A DNA stretch of 64,000 nt, taken from Flavobacterium plurextorum. GTDB lineage: Bacteria > Bacteroidota > Bacteroidia > Flavobacteriales > Flavobacteriaceae. The notes beneath the pieces were generated by a model. The model saw only the letters and a list, made by a program, of their open reading frames with translations, made no database searches and had not been told where the DNA came from. Where the stretch lies: contig NZ_MUHD01000016.1 in the NCBI RefSeq assembly GCF_002217395.1, forward strand, positions 251,860-315,859, given 5' to 3'. Each line of letters begins with the position of its first letter. Within the stretch, counting starts at the first letter, position 1. Made by a program: the position numbers and the translations under genes. Below, piece after piece: positions 19,088-27,502 of the stretch.

Positions 19088-19119
19088 ATTAAGCAATTAT
19101 TCCCGTAAAATTGCTTAAT
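19088..19119. promoter_or_regulatory. 11-bp inverted repeat in the usp 5' region
   Basis: ATTAAGCAATT (19088-19098) and AATTGCTTAAT (19109-19119) form a perfect inverted repeat with a 10-base spacer, starting 11 bases upstream of the usp start codon. It could be an operator or a 5'-UTR hairpin. Confidence 0.5.
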
Positions 19120-19297
19120 TAAACTTTTCCTTTTTTTTTAAAATTACTGAAGAATCATATTTTTAGTCTCAACCGTAATTTTTACATCCTGAAAATTTTT
19201 ACTGAAGCTTTTTTCATTCAATATTACTTTGGAGCAGATCTCTTTTTTACCACAAAAAGTTAAGGATGTTTATTTTTACTTAAAAAAAAATACAGAA

Positions 19298-19777
19298 CTA
19301 AACTCTTTCTATTTTACAAATAAAACAACAGGCCTCCGAATTTCTTGCGTGAAGATATTCAACATCGCACTTTGTTTCAAAGATTTCAGCAATTAATAAA
19401 TCGATATCATTATCGCCAACTAATTTAGTAAAAATCATTTTTTGTTCTTTGCTATATCCGATTAGCGACAAAGGGAAATTTTCTTTATCTGCTTTTATTT
19501 CTTTGGGAAAATTGTAAATATCCGAATATTGCTCCACTTCGTTTTTGTGAATAAATATAGGTCCAGATTGATTAAAGGCATTATGTTCTGCAAACGGACT
19601 ATAAGCAAAAACCAAACGAATATCCTGATTAACATTAAATGGTTTCAACGAAACTCGACATGGTCCTTTTCCCGTTGCTAATTGCTCGTAAACTTGATTA
19701 CCAAAATTATCAATATTTGTTTCGCGAATTTGTCTTACAAACTCTTTAGATAACGGAACAATTTTAAAATTTTTCAT
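19298..19777 (-). CDS. DUF1203 domain protein
   Basis: A 159-residue soluble protein. The conserved blocks 'GPCRVSLKPF', 'RLVFAYSPFAEHNAFNQSGPIFIH' and the C-terminal 'VEYLHARNSEACCFICKI' identify the DUF1203 family, whose role is not established. TAAATTTG on the minus strand (19802-19809) fits a -7 box 25 bases upstream of the start. There is no operon partner. Confidence 0.8.
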   Translation of the reverse strand: MKNFKIVPLSKEFVRQIRETNIDNFGNQVYEQLATGKGPCRVSLKPFNVNQDIRLVFAYSPFAEHNAFNQSGPIFIHKNEVEQYSDIYNFPKEIKADKENFPLSLIGYSKEQKMIFTKLVGDNDIDLLIAEIFETKCDVEYLHARNSEACCFICKIERV

Positions 19778-20061
19778 GTTTTTTTACATTTTAATTCAAA
19801 ACAAATTTATATTCTGTTCCTCTTATTAAAAATCCGTTTCTTGCTCAATTAAAGCTCCTATATCATAAAAGAAAATTTCAACAGCATATTGATTTTTCAA
19901 GCCTTTACAACTTAACATTTTATGGTTTTATATTTTTACAAATAATCCTTAGTCTTAATAATAGAAATTCAAATTAAAGCTAAGTATACTATACATCACA
20001 CTCGAAAAAGGTTAGTGATCTATTATTGATCTCTCCTAAAACAAAAATATTTTGAAATAAA

Positions 20062-20092
20062 TTTGCTTAAACGTTTAACTTTATTATATTTG
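20062..20092 (+). promoter_or_regulatory. Promoter of the LacI-type regulator gene, overlapped by its operator
   Basis: TTTG (20062-20065) and TATATTTG (20085-20092) are 19 bases apart, a perfect Bacteroidota promoter. The palindrome TTAAACGTTTAA lies inside the spacer. Regulator binding would block this promoter, which implies autoregulation. Confidence 0.75.
20065..20078. promoter_or_regulatory. LacI-type operator, copy 1
   Basis: GCTTAAACGTTTAA contains a perfect 12-bp palindrome with a central CG, typical of LacI/GalR-family operators. The same 14 bases recur at 21158-21171 and 21292-21305. Confidence 0.8.
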
Positions 20093-20113
20093 CCTTTCCA
20101 AGAAAACGTTATA

Positions 20114-21136
20114 GTGAAAAAAGTTTCCATAAAAGATGTAGCATTAAAAGCAGGTGTATCTATCGCCTCGGTTTCGTATGTGCTTAATAATAAGCCCAAC
20201 GGCCGCATTGGAAAAGAAACTACGGAAAAAGTTATAAAGGCAGCCGAAGAATTAAACTATCGTGCCAACACTGCGGCTAAAAATCTAAAAACGAAACGCA
20301 CCAATATTATTGGACTCATTGTGGCAGATATTGCCAATCCTTATTTCTCGCAAATAGCCAGAATAATCGAAAATGAAGCCACTAAAAAAGGATACACGCT
20401 TATTATTGGAAGTTCTGACGAAAATAAAGAAAAATTTGAAAGTCTTGTAAGTATGTTTTACCACCGTCAAGCGGAAGGACTTATTATTGCACCAGTTGAA
20501 AATTCAGAAGCCTGCCTGCAAAAATTACAAAAGCAAAATATTCCATTTGTTTTCATAGACCGTTATCTTCCAAAGATCAAGGCAGACAATATTCAGATTA
20601 ACAATTATGACATTAGTTATAATGTAACCCAGCATCTTATCAAAGAAAAACGAAGCAATATACTTCTTGTAGCCTATGATACAACTCTGGATCATTTGAT
20701 GCAAAGAACACAGGGTTTCAAAGATGCTTTGAAGAAATACAACATCCCGTATAATGATTATAATGTATTGAATATTAATAAGGATCATATTGATCAGGAT
20801 ATTGATCAAGGTTTTAGTGCTATATTTCAAAGCAAAAACAAACCCGATGCCGTATTTTTTGTTAGTAATAAATTGGCCGTTTCAGGTCTGAAAAAACTCA
20901 TGAAATTGGGTATTGCTATTCCTGCTGATCTAGCGGTTGTGGCTTTTGATGAAACGGAAGCCTACGAACTCTTCAGTGTTCCATTATCTTATGTAAGTCA
21001 GCCTTTAACTGATATTGGAATTTCAGCAGTCGAGCTTATTCATAATAAAATTACAGATCCGCTGCTTCCAATAAAAAATATTACACTAGAAGCTCAAATG
21101 CATATTAAAGCCTCTTCAAAATCCAACAATTTATAA
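20114..21136 (+). CDS. LacI-family sugar-operon regulator
   Basis: A transcriptional repressor of 340 residues. The LacI HTH 'KKVSIKDVALKAGVSIASVSYVLNN' is at residues 2-26, with the hinge helix 'RANTAAKNLKTKRT'. The periplasmic-binding-protein-like core starts at 'NIIGLIVADIANPYFSQ'. I choose the GTG at 20114 as the start because the longer frame from TTG 20063 would place the promoter and operator inside the coding region. The GTG start also gives the standard N-terminus. The gene heads the sugar operon and shares its operator with it. Confidence 0.93.
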   Translation: MKKVSIKDVALKAGVSIASVSYVLNNKPNGRIGKETTEKVIKAAEELNYRANTAAKNLKTKRTNIIGLIVADIANPYFSQIARIIENEATKKGYTLIIGSSDENKEKFESLVSMFYHRQAEGLIIAPVENSEACLQKLQKQNIPFVFIDRYLPKIKADNIQINNYDISYNVTQHLIKEKRSNILLVAYDTTLDHLMQRTQGFKDALKKYNIPYNDYNVLNINKDHIDQDIDQGFSAIFQSKNKPDAVFFVSNKLAVSGLKKLMKLGIAIPADLAVVAFDETEAYELFSVPLSYVSQPLTDIGISAVELIHNKITDPLLPIKNITLEAQMHIKASSKSNNL

Positions 21137-21157
21137 TATTTTTTTATTTATCATTTT

Positions 21158-21171
21158 GCTTAAACGTTTAA
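21158..21171. promoter_or_regulatory. LacI-type operator, copy 2
   Basis: The sequence is identical to operator copy 1 over 14 bases. It lies 22 bases after the regulator stop codon, in the first unit of the tandem duplication. Confidence 0.75.
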
Positions 21172-21291
21172 CTTAATCACTTATGAAATTAGAAACTCTA
21201 CTTCTTCCTATACAAAATAGCATATCAGAAACACAAATCAATATGCCTTTCAAAATTTAATAATTTATAATATTTTTTTATTTAATACTTT

Positions 21292-21305
21292 GCTTAAACG
21301 TTTAA
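21292..21305. promoter_or_regulatory. LacI-type operator, copy 3
   Basis: The sequence is identical over 14 bases and lies 11 bases before the fructokinase-like start codon. It is placed to repress the catabolic genes. Confidence 0.8.
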
Positions 21306-21316
21306 TCTAACCACTT

Positions 21317-22240
21317 ATGAAAGAACAAACCACTAAATCGTCCATATACTGTTATGGAGAAGTACTTTGGGATATATTCCCTGACGGAGCTCGCGCTGGA
21401 GGAGCTCCTTTTAATGTAGCTTACAATTTGATGAGAATGGGAATAGATGCCCATATGATCAGCCGAATTGGAAATGATAAACTGGGCCGTGATCTTATGA
21501 AACAACTCAGTGACTGGAATATAGCTACTGAAAACACACAGATTGACAACCATTATCCCACCGGAACTGTATTGGCTCATATCGACGAGCACAATGAAGC
21601 ACATTATGACATTACAGAACCTGTTGCTTGGGACTTTATTGAACTTAGAGACGACCAAATTAATAAAGTAAGTAATGCGGCAGCTTTTGTTTTTGGAAGC
21701 CTAATTACCAGAGGAGAAAAATCTCGAAATACACTTTTTCAACTTTTGGAAACAGCTAAATTCAAAGTATTTGATGTCAATATCAGGCCTCCTTTCTTTT
21801 CTGTACCTGTAGTCAAAGAACTTCTTTATAAAGCAGATCTGGTGAAGATGAATAAAGCTGAATTACGACTTATACTAGACTTTTTAGGCAGGGATTATAT
21901 CAATGAAGACGACAGCATTCGCTACATACAAGATGAGTTTAATATAAATGAAGTTCTGATAAGTAAAGGCAGTAAAGGCGCTATTTATTATAACGGAGAC
22001 GATCATTATCAAGCTTTGGCAGTTCCTGTAAAAATAGCAGATACGGTAGGAAGCGGAGACGCATTTCTGGCAGGATTTCTCTCTAAGAGAATTACCCATT
22101 CAAGTCCCGAAGAAATTATGGCACAAGCCGTTGCATTAGGAGGTTTTATTACTTCTAAAGAAGGCGCTTGTCCTTCTTATACCTTAACGGATTTTAATGC
22201 TTTCCGCCAAGATCACAAACTGATTTATTCTTCAATTTAA
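21317..22240 (+). CDS. PfkB-family carbohydrate kinase, probably fructokinase
   Basis: A cytoplasmic ribokinase-fold sugar kinase of 307 residues. The N-terminal 'CYGEVLWDIFPDGARAGGAPFNVAYNLMRMG' matches ScrK-like fructokinases, with the GG sugar-binding turn. The catalytic anion-hole motif 'DTVGSGDAFLAGFL' lies near 243-256. It is the first structural gene of the operon controlled by the upstream LacI-type regulator, followed 11 bases later by an MFS transporter. Fructose is the most likely substrate by similarity, but other ketoses are possible given the epimerase at the operon end. Confidence 0.88.
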   Translation: MKEQTTKSSIYCYGEVLWDIFPDGARAGGAPFNVAYNLMRMGIDAHMISRIGNDKLGRDLMKQLSDWNIATENTQIDNHYPTGTVLAHIDEHNEAHYDITEPVAWDFIELRDDQINKVSNAAAFVFGSLITRGEKSRNTLFQLLETAKFKVFDVNIRPPFFSVPVVKELLYKADLVKMNKAELRLILDFLGRDYINEDDSIRYIQDEFNINEVLISKGSKGAIYYNGDDHYQALAVPVKIADTVGSGDAFLAGFLSKRITHSSPEEIMAQAVALGGFITSKEGACPSYTLTDFNAFRQDHKLIYSSI

Positions 22241-22251
22241 TTAACTATCTG

Positions 22252-23514
22252 ATGTCACAAGCTAAATTTACAGAGAAAAAATATGCGATTACCTTCATAT
22301 TTGTAACATCACTATTCCTATTTTGGGCAATTGCCATTACAATGGGTGATGTATTGAACAAACATTTTCAAAATGTTTTACACATTAGTAAATCAGAATC
22401 AGGACTGGTACAATTGTCAATTTTTGGTGCTTATGCCGTAATGGGAATTCCGGCTGGTTTGTTCATGAAAAAGTACGGATACAAAAAAGGAGTATTACTA
22501 GGGCTTATTCTATATGCACTGGGCGCCTTTTTATTTATACCGGCGGCTCAAAACGAATCTTTCTCTTTTTTCAGAGCTGCTTTGTTTATACTGGCTTCTG
22601 GTCTTGCAACTCTTGAAACCGTAGCGCATCCTTTCGTTGCGTCACTTGGAGACGAGCGCACAAGCGATCAGCGTATTAATTTTGCACAATCATTTAATGG
22701 TTTAGGCGCCATAATTGGACCTCTTCTAGGTGGTTTTTTCATACTGAATACAAAAGGTGCTGAAGGTTTAGAATCTGTTAAAACCCTTTACATGATTATC
22801 GGATTTGTGATTCTTGCCATTGCTCTTGCTTTTTGGTTTGTAAAAGTACCAGCCCTAAAAGATCCGCACGGCGAGCAAGCAGAAAATACGACTGATTCAG
22901 CAAACCTGGATGTAGTGCCTAATGCACCTTTGCACCGTCAGCGCCATTTTATGTGGGCAGTAGCAGCACAGTTCTTTAACATTGGAGCACAAGGCGGAAC
23001 TTGGGCTTACTTTATCAATTATGGTGTAGAAAAAACAGGTCTTCCTGACAATCAGGTGGCTTATTATTTTTCTCTAAGTATGGCTATGATGATGATTGGA
23101 CGTTTTATTGGTACATTTTTAATGCGTTACATTGCGCCAAACAAATTACTGGCTGTATACAGCATTTGCAATATGCTGCTTTGCGTGATCATTTCACAAA
23201 GTTTTGGATGGGTTTCGTTTGGAGCTTTAATCATGCTTAACTTCTTTTTAAGTGTAATGTATCCAACTATTTTTAGTCTGGGATTAAAAAAACTAGGTAA
23301 TAAAACGGAGCAAGCTTCTTCTTTCTTAGTAATGGCAATGTTTGGCGGGGCAGTATTCCCTCCTATTATGGGATTTGCAGCCAACACCAATATTGCTTAC
23401 GCTTATCTTTTACCAATAGTTTGTTATGTGGTTATTCTTTTATTCGCTGTCAAATACTACAAGCCAAAAACACTTGGATTAGGAGAACTTACTATAAACA
23501 AAAGCAGTATATGA
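22252..23514 (+). CDS. MFS sugar permease (FucP/GluP-like)
   Basis: An inner-membrane sugar:proton symporter candidate of 420 residues with 12 hydrophobic helices. Features of the fucose/glucose permease branch include 'MGDVLNKHFQNVLHISKSESGLVQ' in the first loop, 'GIPAGLFMKKYGYKKGVLLGL' as the helix 2-3 motif, and 'ETVAHPFVASLGDE'. Its stop codon overlaps the next gene's ATG (ATGA at 23511-23514). It probably imports the sugar phosphorylated by the adjacent kinase. Confidence 0.88.
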   Translation: MSQAKFTEKKYAITFIFVTSLFLFWAIAITMGDVLNKHFQNVLHISKSESGLVQLSIFGAYAVMGIPAGLFMKKYGYKKGVLLGLILYALGAFLFIPAAQNESFSFFRAALFILASGLATLETVAHPFVASLGDERTSDQRINFAQSFNGLGAIIGPLLGGFFILNTKGAEGLESVKTLYMIIGFVILAIALAFWFVKVPALKDPHGEQAENTTDSANLDVVPNAPLHRQRHFMWAVAAQFFNIGAQGGTWAYFINYGVEKTGLPDNQVAYYFSLSMAMMMIGRFIGTFLMRYIAPNKLLAVYSICNMLLCVIISQSFGWVSFGALIMLNFFLSVMYPTIFSLGLKKLGNKTEQASSFLVMAMFGGAVFPPIMGFAANTNIAYAYLLPIVCYVVILLFAVKYYKPKTLGLGELTINKSSI

Positions 23515-24923
23515 TACCTGCTGTTTTTTACAGGTTTGCAGCATTAGTAATCTTACTGTTATGTTCTATTTCTACTAACAGTCAAATTGTTATCAGCAAT
23601 AAAAACTTTTCATTTGGAACTACCGGAAGAATAGGATTTGGTTATTCTCCGGACATTGAAGGTCATACAGGAAGGCAGCTTAACCTTTTGAATCAGGGTT
23701 CTCTTGGGGGGAGAATGGATCAGGGAGATTATGTAGATTTGCTGCCTTCCTTTCACTTTATGCCGGTAAATGCCAATAAAGAGCAAACTGCTATTGACTT
23801 TCAAGTAAGACTGGCTTTTTATTCTTCTAACGGTACATTTTTAGGAAACGTAAATTCAGGATCTACAGATGGTATGATTGTTAGTTTACCCGAAGCATTT
23901 GTAGAAGCACGCAATATTGTTGGAAGTCAATGGAGCGTTTGGGCGGGAGCCAGATACATGCGTTATGATGATGTGCACATAGCCGATTATTTTTATTTTG
24001 ACGATCACTCCTCTCAGGGATTTGGCATCAAATACAAAAAAAGCTCGTTTTCTATGTTTTTTCCGGCTGCTATAGATACCACTTCTTCTGGTATGGGGAC
24101 GCCTTATTCCTATTCTAATATCATAACAGGTAATAAGTCGTTAACCTATCGTCAACGTGAAGTAATGGTTGCCGAACACAGTTTTAATTTATCGAGAAAA
24201 CATATTGTAAAACTATTGGCAGAATATCACCATGTGCCTGCAGTGAGTAAAAATGCAACACCAGCCTTTCCATCTGATAATGGTTTTGTGGCAGGTTTTA
24301 AAATAAATTCAGAACTTGAAACTCAAAAAATAGGATCCTTCAATCAGTTTTCTATGCGTTATGGAACTGGAATTGCTAATGGTGGAGACAATGGAAATAC
24401 TCAAACATGGCGTACTTTTGGAGCACCGGGAATTGAGGATAAAACCTATAAAGGAGCTTACTCTTTTACAATAGTTGAACATCTTATGCTGAATCTTTCT
24501 AATAGAATAAGTATTAATCCGTATGCTGTTTATACTCAAAGCAAAGGCGGCGCTGATACAATGGACAAAGCTCCCGATTTTTATAACAGGGATATTTACA
24601 ACTATAAAACAGATTTAGCAGTTGGCACAAGAGTAATTTATTATATGACCAATTGGTTTCATTTGGTCTCTGAACTGCATTATACCGCGCGTCAGGATAG
24701 TAACAATCCCACAGCTTCAATGGTAAAATTTGCATTTGCGCCTACTATTGTGCCAACTGCCGAGCGGAGTCCATGGGCGCGACCGCATTTGAGATTTATT
24801 GCAGAAGTTTCCCGCTATAACGATTATGCAAAAAATGCTATGTATTCACCGTTTTTACAACAAGCTGGACAAAAAAGATTTGGTACTTATTTTGGAGTGC
24901 GATCTGAATGGTGGGTATTTTAA
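23511..24923 (+). CDS. LamB/ScrY-like outer-membrane sugar porin
   Basis: An outer-membrane beta-barrel of 470 residues with a signal peptide ('FAALVILLLCSISTNSQ'). The segment 'SVWAGARYMRYDDVHIADYFYFDDHSSQGFGIKY' resembles the LamB channel sequence 'WAGkRfyqRhDvHi.DfyYwd'. The protein ends in an aromatic residue (SEWWVF), as barrel proteins do. The start at 23511 is chosen over an upstream frame because it gives the signal peptide and ATGA coupling to the permease. It would admit di- or monosaccharides to the periplasm. Confidence 0.82.
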   Translation: MIPAVFYRFAALVILLLCSISTNSQIVISNKNFSFGTTGRIGFGYSPDIEGHTGRQLNLLNQGSLGGRMDQGDYVDLLPSFHFMPVNANKEQTAIDFQVRLAFYSSNGTFLGNVNSGSTDGMIVSLPEAFVEARNIVGSQWSVWAGARYMRYDDVHIADYFYFDDHSSQGFGIKYKKSSFSMFFPAAIDTTSSGMGTPYSYSNIITGNKSLTYRQREVMVAEHSFNLSRKHIVKLLAEYHHVPAVSKNATPAFPSDNGFVAGFKINSELETQKIGSFNQFSMRYGTGIANGGDNGNTQTWRTFGAPGIEDKTYKGAYSFTIVEHLMLNLSNRISINPYAVYTQSKGGADTMDKAPDFYNRDIYNYKTDLAVGTRVIYYMTNWFHLVSELHYTARQDSNNPTASMVKFAFAPTIVPTAERSPWARPHLRFIAEVSRYNDYAKNAMYSPFLQQAGQKRFGTYFGVRSEWWVF

Positions 24924-24938
24924 CTTAAAAACAATACA

Positions 24939-25781
24939 ATGAAAATAAAATTTGGAGCTTCTCTCCTATCTTGGATAACACCTCTTTGGAATGCCGAAGC
25001 AGGACATTATGCTATAAAAAAAACAGCTCAAACAGGTTTTGATATGATTGAAATCCTACTTCCTAATAGTATGGATTTTGATGCAAAAACAGTAAAAAAA
25101 CAACTTCAAGAAAATAATCTTGATGTTGCCTGTTCCTTAAACCTGCCTAAAGAAGCCCATATTCCTTTTTATCCTAAAGAAGCATTAACATTGATTTGTA
25201 AAGCGTTGGATAAAACCGCTGCTTTAGACGCTGTTTTTTTGGGAGGTGTGCTACACGGAGGAATTGGAGTTTTTACAGGAAATCCAATTACAGATAATGA
25301 AAAAGAAATCATTACAGAAGTTTGGCAAGAAGCAGCGCTATATGCTCAAAAACTTGGAATTACAATTGGTATCGAACCTATCAATCGTTATGAAAGTTAT
25401 TGCTGTAATACAGCAGAAAATGTGTTAGAACTCATTAAAAAAACAAGTACAGCAAATCTTGCAGTTCATTTGGATACCTTTCATATGAATATTGAAGAAA
25501 GTAATTTTTATGATCCGATTTTAAACTGTGGGAAATTACTAAAACACATGCACATTACCGAAAGTAACCGTGGAATGCCAGGAGAAGGAACTGTTAATTG
25601 GAGCGAACTCTTTAAGGCTCTTAAAAAAATTGATTTTGAAGGAAATCTTGTCTTGGAAAATTTTTCATCAGATGTGCCGGGAATGCAGCAAGCTGTTTCT
25701 TTATGGCAGAAATCTCCACATAATGCAGAAGAATTGGCTAAAGGAAGTCTTAATTTTCTAAAACAGCATTTAAAAGATTAA
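24939..25781 (+). CDS. Ketose 3-epimerase-like TIM-barrel protein
   Basis: A 280-residue xylose-isomerase-like TIM barrel. Metal ligands of the D-tagatose/D-psicose 3-epimerase family are recognisable: Glu in 'IGIEPINRYES', Asp in 'VHLDTFHMNIEE', His in 'HMHITESNRGMPGEG' and Glu in 'LVLENFS'. It closes the operon 15 bases after the porin gene and is followed by a terminator. It could convert a C3 epimer such as tagatose, sorbose or psicose into a substrate for the kinase. Confidence 0.83.
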   Translation: MKIKFGASLLSWITPLWNAEAGHYAIKKTAQTGFDMIEILLPNSMDFDAKTVKKQLQENNLDVACSLNLPKEAHIPFYPKEALTLICKALDKTAALDAVFLGGVLHGGIGVFTGNPITDNEKEIITEVWQEAALYAQKLGITIGIEPINRYESYCCNTAENVLELIKKTSTANLAVHLDTFHMNIEESNFYDPILNCGKLLKHMHITESNRGMPGEGTVNWSELFKALKKIDFEGNLVLENFSSDVPGMQQAVSLWQKSPHNAEELAKGSLNFLKQHLKD

Positions 25782-25810
25782 GCATTAGTATTTTTACAAA
25801 CATTTATTAA

Positions 25811-25850
25811 AAAAGAACTCTAAATCTTAGGATTACAGAGTTCTTTTTTT
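25811..25850 (+). terminator. Terminator of the sugar operon
   Basis: An 11-bp perfect stem (25811-25821 with 25837-25847) is followed by a T-run. It lies 30 bases after the epimerase gene. Confidence 0.85.
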
Positions 25851-25929
25851 GGGTAATTGTATACTTGTTTACAAAACCTTTTATTGCAGAATTTGAAGCT
25901 TATTACATTTTATTGTGAAATCAAATTTT

Positions 25930-26075
25930 ACATCAATCCACAACAGGAAATCTAAACTTATCACTCCTCAAAATTGCAATCTAGAAAAATATTCGATTTT
26001 TTATAAAAACTAATATTTTAGACTCTTAGTGATATTTTAGACTCTTAGTGATATTTTTAAATCTTATTGTAGTAA
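25930..26075. repeat. Dispersed degenerate repeat, copy 2
   Basis: This copy corresponds to 5906-6075. It contains a local duplication of 'TTTTAGACTCTTAGTGATA' in tandem at about 26027-26055. Its minus-strand reading frame is interrupted, unlike copy 1. The rest of 25782-26130 shows no gene. Confidence 0.5.
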
Positions 26076-26130
26076 GTATAAAATTGAAATTTTCATAATA
26101 ACATATTTTAAAGTTTGAATAAGAGATATA

Positions 26131-26691
26131 TTATTCTGTTTGAGAATTAATCTGATTCGTTTTCTTGATTTTCTCAACGCCTCTTTCTCTCATTAGTTCT
26201 GCTGCATTGAGCATTTTAATTAAATGAATATAAGGCGCCGCCAAGTCAAAGTCTGGATCTTCGGCGTGGGGAGACAATGAAAGCTCGAGGATTTGACATA
26301 GAAACAGTTCAAATTCTTCAAGAGTTTTTTCGTCAAATGCTTTTTGAAATACAATAAAAGGTTTATCGTATTCTTCCTTTGTAAGAGATGAAAGATGAAA
26401 AACCGTTTCACATTGCAAAGACTCTTTCACTTTCCATTTTTTGCTTTTCCTTTGCAAACAATAACAAATTTTAAGAAAAGAATTGAGAGCAGTATACAAA
26501 ACAAAAATAGTAGAAGGATTGTCCTTTTTGCATACTTCTTTTTTATAGCTGCAAATCACCACTTCGCTTAAATTTTGTTTATAATAATCAAGATCTGCAT
26601 AAGTAAAAAAGGCATCAATTGCCTTAAATGGATTTCCTGTTGCATATCCTGCCCAAAAGCTGGTTTCGAAAGATATTTTATTCTTTTTCAT
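26131..26691 (-). CDS. Hypothetical protein divergent from an XRE regulator
   Basis: A 186-residue soluble protein from the preferred start MKKNKISFETSFW (an upstream Met extends it by eight residues). It is helical and rich in Cys, Lys and Glu, with 'DPDFDLAAPYIHLIKMLNAAELMRERG' near the C-terminus. No signal peptide or known motif was recognised. It faces an HTH gene 181 bases away and both probably share the intergenic control region. It might be a sensor or partner of that regulator. Confidence 0.6.
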   Translation of the reverse strand: MKKNKISFETSFWAGYATGNPFKAIDAFFTYADLDYYKQNLSEVVICSYKKEVCKKDNPSTIFVLYTALNSFLKICYCLQRKSKKWKVKESLQCETVFHLSSLTKEEYDKPFIVFQKAFDEKTLEEFELFLCQILELSLSPHAEDPDFDLAAPYIHLIKMLNAAELMRERGVEKIKKTNQINSQTE

Positions 26692-26872
26692 AATAAAGAG
26701 ATTTAAAATTATCAAGCGAAGTTCTATTCATTCAAAAGGATAAACTATTCTAAAATTAGATATATTATCTTACAAAATATTATTTTATGAGATATTTTTT
26801 TATCTTTGAAATTCATGCATTTTTAATGCAAATGGCTTTATCTTTGAGCCTTTAGTAAAATTGATATTCATT

Positions 26873-27277
26873 ATGGAACAGAAAATACATCAGGGAAGAA
26901 ACGTAAAACGTTTCAGAGAAATGCTTAACATAAAGCAGGAAGCATTAGCTTATGATCTGGGCGAAGACTGGAACCAAAAGAAAATTTCAATGCTCGAGCA
27001 GAAAGATGTAATTGAAGACAATTTGTTAAAACAAATCTCGGCAGTATTAAAAATTCCTGTTGAAGCTTTTCAGAATTTTGACGAAGAGCAAGCGATAAAT
27101 ATTATTTCTAATACCTTTGACAATTGTCAGCAACCTGCATCAGTATTTTACAATTCAACTGTTAATCAAATTGATCAGTTTATTAAACTACACGAAGAAA
27201 AAATTGCTTTATATGAAAGGATGTTGAAAGAGAAAGATGAAATGATGGCGAGGCTTGAAAAATTGATTGGAAAATAA
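26873..27277 (+). CDS. XRE-like helix-turn-helix protein with C-terminal coiled coil
   Basis: A small regulator of 134 residues. The HTH region is 'GRNVKRFREMLNIKQEALAYDLGEDWNQKKISMLEQ' (about 8-43). A linker and a charged C-terminal helix follow, 'FIKLHEEKIALYERMLKEKDEMMARLEKLI', probably for dimerisation. The start MEQKIHQG is preferred over MIFIMEQ. Flavobacteria commonly carry several paralogues of this type. A decayed copy of its 3' end appears at 30500-30530. Its target is unknown. Confidence 0.78.
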   Translation: MEQKIHQGRNVKRFREMLNIKQEALAYDLGEDWNQKKISMLEQKDVIEDNLLKQISAVLKIPVEAFQNFDEEQAINIISNTFDNCQQPASVFYNSTVNQIDQFIKLHEEKIALYERMLKEKDEMMARLEKLIGK

Positions 27278-27301
27278 TCATTTATAAAAGATATATAAAA
27301 C

Positions 27302-27333
27302 AAAAAAAGAGACTTTCGAAGTCTCTTTTTTTG
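27302..27333 (+). terminator. Terminator after the XRE-like gene
   Basis: A 14-bp perfect stem (27302-27315 with 27319-27332) with a three-base loop has a T-rich right arm. Being A/T-symmetrical, it can act in both directions. Confidence 0.85.
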
Positions 27334-27361
27334 TTTTGGAAGTATTTGTTCAATTTATAAT

Positions 27362-27430
27362 CTGATCAAGATTATGAGTACAAAGTCAAGAGACATTTAA
27401 GCAGTTTCTCATTAGAATTTTATGGAGAGC
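27362..27430. repeat. Dispersed intergenic repeat, copy B
   Basis: It begins CTGATCAAGATTATGAG, identical over 17 bases to copy C at 30528. It then reads 'AGAGACATTTAAGCAGTTTCTCATTAGAA...GGAGAG', paralleling copy A. It lies between the XRE gene terminator and the 3' end of the HEPN/DGLQR cassette. Confidence 0.6.
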
Positions 27431-27502
27431 ATTTTTTTTCATCGTAAACCAAAAAACGCTTTTAGTTAATAAAATATCTTTTTTCTTTTCCAAAAAACAT
27501 TA

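Larger units (their letters stand above)
21063..21320 (+). repeat. Diverged tandem duplication (lacI 3' end plus operator)
   Basis: The segment from the lacI 3' end through the operator to the next ATG (about 21063-21186) is repeated at about 21202-21320 with a 134-base offset at the operator. Shared blocks include 'AATTTATAATATTTTTTTATTTA', the operator and 'CCACTTATGAAA'. The upstream half aligns LLPIKNITLEAQMHI of the regulator with LLPIQNSISETQINM in the second copy. The first ATGAAA opens only a 25-codon ORF (21183-21260). Confidence 0.75.

Noticed and set aside
20063-20113. Longer N-terminus for the LacI-type regulator from TTG
   Set aside because: These codons are the operator and promoter (TTTG-N19-TATATTTG), and the GTG at 20114 gives the standard HTH N-terminus.
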